A stretch of DNA of 5,634 bases. Source: Planctomycetaceae bacterium (GTDB lineage Bacteria > Planctomycetota > Planctomycetia > Pirellulales > UBA1268). This document shows, piece after piece, positions 1 through 4,563 of the stretch. A program made the translations under genes and the position numbers. The notes beneath the pieces were generated by a model. The model was not told where the DNA came from. It was given only the letters and a program-made list of their open reading frames with translations, and ran no database searches. Every line of letters starts with the position of its first letter. Positions within the stretch are counted from its first letter, which is position 1. The DNA is taken from assembly GCA_947453125.1 (NCBI GenBank), contig CANGGC010000217.1, positions 1 through 5,634 of the forward strand, given 5' to 3'.

Positions 1-183
1 CTTGTCCTCCTCGAGGACAAAATCCCGCTTGTCGCGGCAATAAAACTTCCGCATCACCGGGTACGTCTTCTGGACGCACTCGAAGAAGTGGAGAATCGTC
101 TCGCGTTGCGAGGGAAGTTCCATCTCCGTCGCCAGGTTCATGTTGACGTAGAAGTCGTCAGCCAACGACGCGTAGGGCGTCAT
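1..183 (-). CDS. Conserved planctomycete-type protein of unknown function (N-terminal part, runs off left edge)
   Basis: The minus strand reads 61 uninterrupted codons from an ATG at 183 to the window edge, beginning MTPYASLADDFYVNMNL and ending VLEEDK. From memory this opening closely resembles a family of roughly 200-250-residue cytoplasmic proteins found across planctomycetes, with no assigned function; I cannot confirm that by search. No signal peptide or membrane segment is visible, and the segment is mixed helical and acidic/aromatic. The start is supported by a GGGAG ribosome binding site 8-9 nt upstream and by a strong promoter about 35 nt further up, which implies a short leader of roughly 30 nt. 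No other gene sits between promoter and start, so it is probably the first gene of its transcript. Codons are G/C-ending like the other genes here. The function is not inferred. The reading frame is confident; the family identity is moderate. Confidence 0.85.
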   Translation of the reverse strand, partial: MTPYASLADDFYVNMNLATEMELPSQRETILHFFECVQKTYPVMRKFYCRDKRDFVLEEDK

Positions 184-191
184 GCACGTGT

Positions 192-197
192 GCTCCC
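192..197 (-). promoter_or_regulatory. Ribosome binding site of the left-edge gene
   Basis: The minus strand reads GGGAGC, with GGGAG complementary to the 16S rRNA tail, 8-9 nt before the ATG at 183. The spacing is typical and fixes the start codon. Confidence 0.6.
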
Positions 198-218
198 GGG
201 CGGAAAATCCGAAACCAA

Positions 219-248
219 AATATACGGCTCGTTCGAAGACGCTGTCAA
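219..248 (-). promoter_or_regulatory. Sigma70-type promoter of the left-edge gene
   Basis: The minus strand carries a perfect -35 hexamer TTGACA (248 to 243), an 18-nt spacer, and TATATT (224 to 219), which matches five of six -10 positions. Transcription would start near 212, giving about 29 nt of leader containing the GGGAG site. The AT-rich stretch stands out from its GC-rich surroundings. It is a prediction from consensus matching only. Confidence 0.65.
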
Positions 249-300
249 AATAGCACCATTTCGCCCCTCCGCTGCGTCATCCTGCTGGTTTTTCCAGGAC

Positions 301-321
301 GGGATCGACATAATCGATCCC
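301..321. repeat. Perfect 8-bp inverted repeat in the divergent intergenic region
   Basis: The arms GGGATCGA (301-308) and TCGATCCC (314-321) are exact reverse complements around the 5-nt loop CATAA. The repeat lies about 53 bp upstream of the -35 box of the left gene and about 195 bp upstream of the small plus-strand gene. It could be an operator or an RNA hairpin. There is no T-tract after it on either strand, so an intrinsic terminator is unlikely. One such repeat in a window this size is not far above chance, so the role is uncertain. The rest of 249-515 shows no gene; CATAAT (309-314) resembles a plus-strand -10 but has no matching -35. Confidence 0.35.
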
Positions 322-515
322 CACCCCGCCAGATCCACACCGACCGCGGCCCTCAGCGGCAACGTCCCCCCGAGCCCTCGCCCCCCTGCAGAAGGGTGCG
401 TCTCCCAGACCTCTCCCGCACCTGCCGTCCCGCACCTGGTTCCCCGCAACCGGCGTCCGCGCCGGTTGAAGCAGTCGGTTTCTCAAACCTGCCTTCCCGA
501 ACGAGACGACGTTCC

Positions 516-722
516 ATGCCCTCCCCCTTGGAACCTTCGGGCATCCCTGAGAGCCACGTGCGCATCGAGCAACGCAGCGACGGGGCCGTCGTCGTCCGTG
601 TGCGCTCGGCAGGCGAAGGGGACGCCCGCCTGCCCGACGCCGTGTTCTCGTTCCGCTGCGGCGATCCCCAGTACGCCTACTGGCTGGCGCGGCTGCAGGC
701 GGTGGCCGACGGTCGCCCCTGA
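516..722 (+). CDS. Small hypothetical protein, 68 aa
   Basis: An ATG at 516 opens a 68-residue frame ending with TGA at 720-722. I do not recognise a named family. The sequence looks genuinely protein-like: a core of alternating hydrophobic and charged residues (VRIEQRSDGAVVVRVRS) suggests beta strands, followed by an aromatic C-terminal stretch (FSFRCGDPQYAYWLARLQ) that could form a helix. About nine in ten third codon positions are G or C, as in the neighbouring genes. No signal peptide, membrane segment or metal-binding cluster is visible; the single Cys lies in the FRCGDP stretch. The frame is open upstream to a GTG at 396, but codons there are less G/C-biased and residues are Pro/Arg-rich, so ATG 516 is preferred. 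No good ribosome binding site precedes it; GAGACGA is the nearest purine run. It is convergent with rho and appears to be a single gene. Confidence 0.5.
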   Translation: MPSPLEPSGIPESHVRIEQRSDGAVVVRVRSAGEGDARLPDAVFSFRCGDPQYAYWLARLQAVADGRP

Positions 723-742
723 CGGCTCGCTGCAGGGAGCCG
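723..742 (+). terminator. Stem-loop directly after the small gene
   Basis: CGGCTC (723-728) and GAGCCG (737-742) form a perfect 6-bp stem with an 8-nt loop, starting at the base after the stop codon at 722. No T-tract follows, so it is at best a weak terminator or a 3' end stabiliser. Confidence 0.3.
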
Positions 743-828
743 CCCAGCGACGCTCACCTCGCCTTCCCGCTTTCAGCGACGCCTCTGCCGCCAACAGTCG
801 CACGGGCCCCCTGGACCTCTGCCCGCGA

Positions 829-852
829 CCGGCCGGTCGGTGACCCGGCCGG
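829..852 (-). terminator. GC-only stem-loop downstream of rho
   Basis: CCGGCCGG occurs at 829-836 and again at 845-852. Because it is self-complementary, the two copies form an 8-bp all-GC stem with the loop TCGGTGAC. It lies 6 nt past the rho stop codon and between two convergent genes. There is no following T-tract on either strand, so it fits a transcript-end stabiliser or pause site better than a classic intrinsic terminator. The left copy also sits within a 12-bp palindrome, GACCGGCCGGTC (827-838). Confidence 0.4.
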
Positions 853-857
853 CGACA

Positions 858-2291
858 TCACTCGCGGGAACTGGCGATCAGCGAGATGAACTCGCGATTG
901 CTCTTGAACTTCGCCAATTGCTTCGTGAGCTGCTCCATGGCATCGACATGGTGCATGCTCGAGAGCGTCCGACGGAGCATGTTCACCGCGTGGAGCGTGT
1001 CTGGGTCGAGGAGCTTTTCCTCACGGCGGGTGCCGGACTGGGAAATGTCGATCGCCGGCCAGACGCGCCGATCAGACAGCTTCCTGTCGAGCACGAGTTC
1101 CATGTTCCCCGTCCCCTTGAACTCCTGGAAGATCAACTCGTCCATCCGGCTCCCGGTGTCGATCAGTGCCGTGGCGACGATCGTCAAGGAGCCCCCTTCC
1201 TCGAACACGCGTGCCGTCGCAAAGAGTTTCTTCGGAATGTCGAGGGCCTTGATGTCGACGCCGCCGCTCATGGTGCGGCCGGTGTTGCCGACCCACTTGT
1301 TGAAGGCACGGGCCATGCGGGTGATCGAGTCCATGAGCAGGAACACGTCCTTGCCCGACTCCGCCATCCGCTTGCAGCGTTCGATCACCAACTGCGAGAG
1401 CCGCACGTGGCTCTCGACGTCGCAATCGAGGCTGCTGGCGATCACATCCCCCTTCACCGTCCGCCGCATGTCGGTGACCTCCTCCGGTCGTTCGTCGACG
1501 AGGAGCATGACGAGGGACAATTCCGGGTGGTTGGTCGACACCGCCTGCGACACCTGCTGGAGAAGCACGGTCTTGCCGGTCCGCGGCGGGGCGACAATGA
1601 GGGCCCGCTGTCCCTTCCCCAACGGGGTGAGGAGATCCATGATCCGGGTCGTGAGCGGCTGCTGGCCGGTCTCGAGGCGGAGCCAGTGCTCGGGATTGAT
1701 CGGCGTCAGTTGGTCGAAGGTCTTGACCTTCGGGTAGTCGTCCGGGGCCATCCCCTCGACCTCGACGATCTCCTTGACGCGCGGCCCCTGCTGCCGGCGA
1801 CCGGGCTGGACCATCGCCTTGATGAACACCCCCTCGCGGAGACGGTACCGCTCGATCATCGTCCCCGGAACGAACGGGTCGGTCCGCTCACGGGTGTAGT
1901 TCGTTTCAACGCTGCGGAGAAACCCATAGCCGTTGGGATGCATCTCGAGCACCCCGTTGCCGGCCTCGAGCGGAATCGGCTCACCGTTCTCGCCGATCTC
2001 CGACTCCAGTTCGGGCGGCCGCATTCCCTCACCGTCCATCCCGACAGCGCCGGCACCGGCGATGCTTCCCGCAGGGCCGCCGCCGCCGCCGCCACCACCA
2101 CCACCGCCACCCCGTCGGTAGCGCCCGCGCCCGCGGCGTCCGCCGCCGCCGCCGCCGCCGCCATAGCCCCCTTGGCCCCCTTGGCCCCCCTGCTGGCCGC
2201 CGCCGCCGTGCTGCTGACCGCCCGGCTGTCCTCCTTGACCGAACCCGCCCCCTTGGCGGCCGTGCGACCTTGATCTCCTGCGCTTCGACAT
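858..2291 (-). CDS. rho: Transcription termination factor Rho
   Basis: Rho is the hexameric RNA-dependent ATPase/helicase that binds nascent RNA and ends transcription in the cytoplasm. The predicted protein has 477 residues, against about 419 in E. coli. Residues 1-110 are Gly/Gln/Arg-rich and low-complexity, with an RGRGRYRR basic patch (54-60) and glycine runs at 44-51 and 61-72; the usual helical Rho_N domain is absent. The cold-shock RNA-binding domain follows (about 111-180, with GYGFLR at 121-126). The ATPase core has the P-loop APPRTGKT (234-241), the Walker B region VDERPEE (265-271), DSITR (321-325), the Q-loop (335-344), DTGSRMDE (378-385) and the arginine-finger stretch SGTRREE (R422). 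E. coli K181, K283 and K352 all correspond to Arg here. The start is ATG 2291 (MSKRRRSRSH); the only purine-rich site, GAAGGG, lies 13 nt away, which is loose. An in-frame extension to 2480 exists but has T-rich third positions and is rejected. rho stands alone behind a long structured leader. Confidence 0.97.
   Translation of the reverse strand: MSKRRRSRSHGRQGGGFGQGGQPGGQQHGGGGQQGGQGGQGGYGGGGGGGGRRGRGRYRRGGGGGGGGGGGGPAGSIAGAGAVGMDGEGMRPPELESEIGENGEPIPLEAGNGVLEMHPNGYGFLRSVETNYTRERTDPFVPGTMIERYRLREGVFIKAMVQPGRRQQGPRVKEIVEVEGMAPDDYPKVKTFDQLTPINPEHWLRLETGQQPLTTRIMDLLTPLGKGQRALIVAPPRTGKTVLLQQVSQAVSTNHPELSLVMLLVDERPEEVTDMRRTVKGDVIASSLDCDVESHVRLSQLVIERCKRMAESGKDVFLLMDSITRMARAFNKWVGNTGRTMSGGVDIKALDIPKKLFATARVFEEGGSLTIVATALIDTGSRMDELIFQEFKGTGNMELVLDRKLSDRRVWPAIDISQSGTRREEKLLDPDTLHAVNMLRRTLSSMHHVDAMEQLTKQLAKFKSNREFISLIASSRE
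2076..2111 (-). repeat. rho: GGN codon run (12 glycines) inside rho
   Basis: Twelve consecutive glycine codons encode residues 61-72. Six are identical GGC codons, and the rest mix GGC and GGT. Such triplet runs can slip by whole codons and would change linker length without shifting the frame. Confidence 0.75.
2139..2162 (-). repeat. rho: GGC trinucleotide run (8 glycines) inside rho
   Basis: Seven identical GGC codons followed by GGA encode glycines 44-51, immediately before the basic RRGRGRYRR patch. This is a pure triplet microsatellite, prone to in-frame length change. Confidence 0.75.
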
Positions 2292-2585
2292 AGACGCGAC
2301 CAAACCCTTCAGAGGAACCTTCGCAGCCCCCACCCACGGCGGAGGAACAGAACCAAAAAGCCCACGAGGAGGCCGGTCGACCGAAGCGACCGAAAGCTCA
2401 GTCTTCGAGGGGAAATCCTCAGAGCCGGAGTATTCAGCAAGAGCAACGAATCGAGCGGTGGCCCCGCCACCGCCTGCCATCCGGGCGCACGAGGCCCATC
2501 AACGGCGAACGCACAGAGCCGTGGCCATTCCCCGGAAAACCACCCGGACCGCCCCCCGAACAGCATCACCAACGGCGGAGAAGCA

Positions 2586-2601
2586 CGCGAGGATTCTCGC
2601 G
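2586..2601. repeat. Stem-loop in the rho leader
   Basis: CGCGAG (2586-2591) and CTCGCG (2596-2601) form a perfect 6-bp GC-rich stem with the tetraloop GATT. No T-tract follows on either strand. It is probably an RNA hairpin within the leader; its function is unknown. Confidence 0.3.
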
Positions 2602-2724
2602 GTCAAACCTTCGTCGCAGGCAGATCGTTCGGGGAGATCGCCGAGGGAGCCGAAGCTCAACCCACGCCCCCGATGAACAAGGCCGACGCTTGGCCCCCGA
2701 TGGGACCACCGTATGGACCAAGAC

Positions 2725-2737
2725 GGAACACAGTTCC
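2725..2737. repeat. Dyad GGAAC-ACA-GTTCC in the rho leader
   Basis: A perfect 5-bp dyad with a 3-nt centre lies 7 nt beyond the T8 tract on the minus strand. Its minus-strand GGAACT is also complementary to the two AGTTCC copies in the terminator-like hairpin just upstream. It could be a small hairpin or a protein site. Confidence 0.25.
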
Positions 2738-2744
2738 TATGCGG

Positions 2745-2780
2745 AAAAAAAAGCGGGAAACCGGAACTGCCGGAACTCCC
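2745..2780 (-). terminator. Intrinsic-terminator-like hairpin with T8 tract (possible attenuator)
   Basis: Read on the minus strand, GGGA (2780-2777) pairs with TCCC (2758-2755), and CCGG (2773-2770) pairs with CCGG (2764-2761) across a small internal loop, with CAGTT as the apical loop. Two bases (GC) then separate the stem from eight consecutive Ts (2752-2745). This is the only hairpin plus long T-tract in the window. It lies about 160-195 nt after the predicted start site and about 450 nt before the rho ATG. It could attenuate rho transcription or end a short RNA. The interrupted stem makes its strength uncertain. Confidence 0.45.
2761..2778. repeat. Two tandem 9-nt units in the terminator-like hairpin
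   Basis: CCGGAACTG (2761-2769) is followed directly by CCGGAACTC (2770-2778), identical in eight of nine bases. The two CCGG cores are the inner stem of the hairpin, so the structure may have arisen by duplication. Confidence 0.5.
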
Positions 2781-2799
2781 AGGAAAGGCCGAGTCCGAA

Positions 2800-2819
2800 A
2801 GCCGGAAAAACCCCCGGCT
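2800..2819 (-). repeat. Stem-loop in the rho leader, upstream of the T8 hairpin
   Basis: On the minus strand AGCCGG (2819-2814) and CCGGCT (2805-2800) form a perfect 6-bp stem around GGGTTTTT. Its CCGG arms could alternatively pair with the CCGG segments of the downstream terminator-like hairpin, so competing folds are possible. Confidence 0.35.
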
Positions 2820-2856
2820 CCAAACCACCCCCTCCCGATCCCGCGGGACCCGCCCG

Positions 2857-2873
2857 ACAGGGATCATCCCTGT
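2857..2873. repeat. 17-bp perfect dyad ACAGGGAT-C-ATCCCTGT
   Basis: The arms are exact 8-bp reverse complements with a single central base, at about +65 to +81 of the predicted minus-strand transcript. The compact symmetry suits a dimeric DNA-binding protein. As RNA it would form a shorter stem with the central bases as the loop. No regulator is identified. Confidence 0.4.
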
Positions 2874-2944
2874 GCCCTCCGTCACCAAGCTCCAGCGAAA
2901 ACTCGCCAGTCAGGGTGAAATCCAAGAACACATTCGATTGCAGA

Positions 2945-2973
2945 AGTATCCGGATCGCGGCCAAAGATGTCAA
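2945..2973 (-). promoter_or_regulatory. Sigma70-type promoter driving the rho leader or a small RNA
   Basis: The minus strand shows a perfect TTGACA (2973 to 2968), an optimal 17-nt spacer and GATACT (2950 to 2945; four of six -10 matches). The expected start is an A near 2938. Together with the promoter at 219-248 it is one of only two perfect TTGACA elements I noticed with a plausible -10. It points toward rho, 650 nt away, and is the best rho promoter candidate in the window. Confidence 0.55.
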
Positions 2974-3157
2974 GCCGCGGTTCCCAGCCCCTCACGGTGC
3001 AGCCTTCCGGCGGCTTCGGGAGCGCAACGGGGGAAATCTGGGGAGGAACCGCCGGCCTGTTTCACCCAGCCCCGAAAATCGACGCGATTCCTCCGACCGG
3101 AGTGACCGATAGAGACTAGCGAAGGCACCGTCTCCGCTTCCGGTGTCCGTCCGCCCC
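2974..3157. other. Upstream region of the thioredoxin/YHS gene, no gene seen
   Basis: Between the minus-strand promoter and the ribosome binding site at 3158 I see no supportable gene and no clear plus-strand promoter. AT-richer bases at 3107-3120 (GATAGAGACTAG) could hold a -10, but no -35 fits at normal spacing. The plus-strand gene's promoter may therefore be non-consensus or overlap the rho leader. Confidence 0.4.
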
Positions 3158-3161
3158 GAGG
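3158..3161 (+). promoter_or_regulatory. Ribosome binding site of the thioredoxin/YHS gene
   Basis: GAGG ends 9 nt before the ATG at 3171, which is standard spacing. It supports this start, which also gives a complete signal peptide. Confidence 0.5.
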
Positions 3162-3170
3162 CAGTGTCCC

Positions 3171-4514
3171 ATGGCCACCCACATTCAACGAGGGTCTCTC
3201 AACCCGCTCCGCGCCGTCATCCGGGCCTGCGCTACCGCGCTGGTGGCGGTGTGGGTGCCGGTCGTCGCCGCCGCCGCCGTCCCGTGGCATGCCGATCTCA
3301 CCCAAGCGAAGACGGCCTCGCAAGTCAGCCGTCGGCCCGTCCTCGTCCTCTTCGTGGCCGCCTGGAGCGAGGCGAGCATCGATCACGACAAGACGTTCCT
3401 CGCCTCGGAGGAGGCTGTCGCCCTCCTCACCGCCTGCTTCGAGCCGGTAAGGATCGATGTCGATGTCGATCCGGCGACGATGAGCAGGCTCCAGGTCGTC
3501 CATCTTCCCTGCGTCTGCGTCGTCGATTCTGACGAGCGCGTCCTTGCCCGCTTCGATTGCCCCCCATCGTCGGTGGCCTTCGTGGCCGCCGCCGGACGGG
3601 CCGCGCAGGAAGCCGCGGTGGCCTGCGCTGGCCCACTCCCGAAAGCTCCGCCAGTGGTCGCCCCGGCTGCGGTGGCAACGCCAGGGCAGGCGGCCGCGCC
3701 CCCTGCTGCGTCCCAGAGTGTGCCCGCCCCTCCCGCCACCGAGAACGCGACCACAACTCCGGCCCTGGCCACGACTCCGCCGCAGTGGCCCGCGGAAGTC
3801 GTCGCGGCACCGCTGGGGGCCGCGGCGTCCGCACCGAGCCCGCCGGTCGCCACGGGGCCGACGACAACCATCGAACCGTCGGCCCCCACCGCTCCCTCTC
3901 CTGCTCCCGCGCCATCCGGTCTCGCTTCGGCACTCCCCAACTGGCTCAGCCCGAAGCCGGCCGAACCGGTCTCCCCCACCACCGTCACGCCCGCCGAACC
4001 GGCGGAGAAGAAGACAACAGGTTTCTGGGCCACCGTCCAGAAACCGTTCACGAGCCTCGTCGGCAAGCCGCCGAAGCCCGCCACCGAACCCGCCGCCCCG
4101 AGCGAGATGCCCTCCACCGGGGTCGCTGGAAGTGAGCCGGGGGGATCGATGCCGGTCGGGCTCGAGGGGTATTGCGCGGTGAGCCTCGTCGACAAACGGC
4201 TGTGGGTCGAAGGTCGGGCCAAATGGGGCGTGCGCCACCGCGGCCGCACGTATCTGTTCGCCGGCCCGGAGGAGCAGAAGGCCTTCCTGGCCAACCCCGA
4301 TCGCTATGCTCCCGGCCTCGCCGGCGATGATCCGGTGCTCGCCACCGATCTCGGCCGGAAGGTGCCCGGCCAGCGTCAATATGGCGTCTCCTACCGATCG
4401 AAGGTCTACCTCTTCTCTTCCCCCGACACGAAGGCCGCGTTCGAGGCGAATCCGCAGAAGTACTCGCAGCGGGTCCAGGTCGCGGAGCAGCCGGCCGACA
4501 CGAACGTGCGCTGA
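3171..4514 (+). CDS. Exported thioredoxin-fold protein lacking CxxC, with C-terminal tandem YHS-like repeats
   Basis: The 447-residue protein has three parts. Residues 1-36 look like a Sec signal peptide (basic start, hydrophobic stretch around 15-33, AAAA before VPW). Residues about 40-150 fit the thioredoxin-like families: PVLVLFVAAW, a helix with FLASEEAVALL, VRIDVDVDP, the cis-proline turn HLPCVCVVDSD (P113) and a final helix. Where active relatives have WCxxC, this one has W65-SEAS-69, so the usual disulfide chemistry should be lost. Residues about 152-328 are a low-complexity Pro/Ala/Ser/Thr linker, probably disordered. Residues 332-379 (GYCAVSL..RTYLFAGPEEQKAFLANPDRY) and 387-431 (KVYLFSSPDTKAAFEANPQKY) are two related YHS-like units. 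YHS domains are often linked to metal handling, but only one Cys (C335) remains here. Likely site: periplasm or cell envelope. A role as a binding or scaffold protein is inference. It is divergent from rho and convergent with glpK, apparently a single gene. Confidence 0.85.
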   Translation: MATHIQRGSLNPLRAVIRACATALVAVWVPVVAAAAVPWHADLTQAKTASQVSRRPVLVLFVAAWSEASIDHDKTFLASEEAVALLTACFEPVRIDVDVDPATMSRLQVVHLPCVCVVDSDERVLARFDCPPSSVAFVAAAGRAAQEAAVACAGPLPKAPPVVAPAAVATPGQAAAPPAASQSVPAPPATENATTTPALATTPPQWPAEVVAAPLGAAASAPSPPVATGPTTTIEPSAPTAPSPAPAPSGLASALPNWLSPKPAEPVSPTTVTPAEPAEKKTTGFWATVQKPFTSLVGKPPKPATEPAAPSEMPSTGVAGSEPGGSMPVGLEGYCAVSLVDKRLWVEGRAKWGVRHRGRTYLFAGPEEQKAFLANPDRYAPGLAGDDPVLATDLGRKVPGQRQYGVSYRSKVYLFSSPDTKAAFEANPQKYSQRVQVAEQPADTNVR

Positions 4515-4516
4515 AG

Positions 4517-4535
4517 AGGACTCCGACCGGAGCCT
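4517..4535. terminator. Stem-loop between convergent thioredoxin/YHS and glpK genes
   Basis: AGG plus CTCC (4517-4519, 4521-4524) can pair with GGAG plus CCT (4529-4535), with a bulged A and the loop GACC. It starts 2 nt after the plus-strand stop and is also downstream of the glpK stop, so it could serve both strands. No T-tract is present, so this is tentative. Confidence 0.3.
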
Positions 4536-4563
4536 GCCACGTCGATCGGCGGCGGGCGATCGG

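Larger units (their letters stand above)
2292..2938 (-). other. Long, non-coding, structured leader region upstream of rho
   Basis: From the predicted start site near 2938 to the rho ATG there are about 650 nt with no frame I would call a gene. The minus-strand frames at 2499-2888 and 2309-2572 and the plus-strand frames at 2690-3112 and 2713-3105 lack the G/C third-position bias of the neighbours and have erratic composition. The minus strand is noticeably G- and T-rich. The region contains stem-loops at 2857-2873, 2800-2819, 2755-2780 (with a T8 tract), 2725-2737 and 2586-2601. Long rho leaders that control rho by premature termination are established in E. coli; that this one does the same is inference. 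I found no second good promoter between 2745 and 2292, so rho may depend on the distal one. Confidence 0.45.

Noticed and set aside
309..314. CATAAT as a plus-strand -10 box for the small gene
   Set aside because: The -35 position reads CTGGTT/TGGTTT, a poor match, and the hexamer lies in the inverted-repeat loop.
88..843. A 251-codon plus-strand frame across the left part of the window
   Set aside because: It runs antisense to the left-edge gene and out of frame through the small gene, is Pro/Arg/Ser-rich and has no domain pattern.
840..2273. A 477-codon plus-strand open frame lying antisense over almost all of rho
   Set aside because: It is a shadow of the G/C-biased rho codons. Its translation is His/Arg/Leu-rich without motifs, while the opposite strand encodes a complete Rho.
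2732..2777. Downstream GGAACT pairing with the AGTTCC copies as a classical anti-terminator
   Set aside because: On the minus strand GGAACT is transcribed after the T8 tract, too late to affect the termination decision; it could only matter in read-through RNA.
2499..2888. A 129-codon minus-strand frame in the rho leader
   Set aside because: It lacks the third-position G/C bias and any domain pattern, has no convincing ribosome binding site and overlaps the predicted RNA structures.
2713..3105. A 130-codon plus-strand frame upstream of the thioredoxin/YHS gene
   Set aside because: Lys/Pro/Ser/Arg-rich low-quality composition, no third-position bias, and it crosses a strong opposite-strand promoter.
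2970..4379. A 469-codon minus-strand open frame antisense to the thioredoxin/YHS gene
   Set aside because: It has Gly/Arg-rich composition without domains. The plus strand has a ribosome binding site, signal peptide and recognisable domains.
3091..4532. The 12-mer CTCCGACCGGAG at 3091-3102 and 4521-4532, flanking the thioredoxin/YHS gene like direct repeats
   Set aside because: About one shared 12-mer pair is expected by chance in a window this size, more in GC-rich DNA. The copies have no shared flanks and there is no transposase or integrase.
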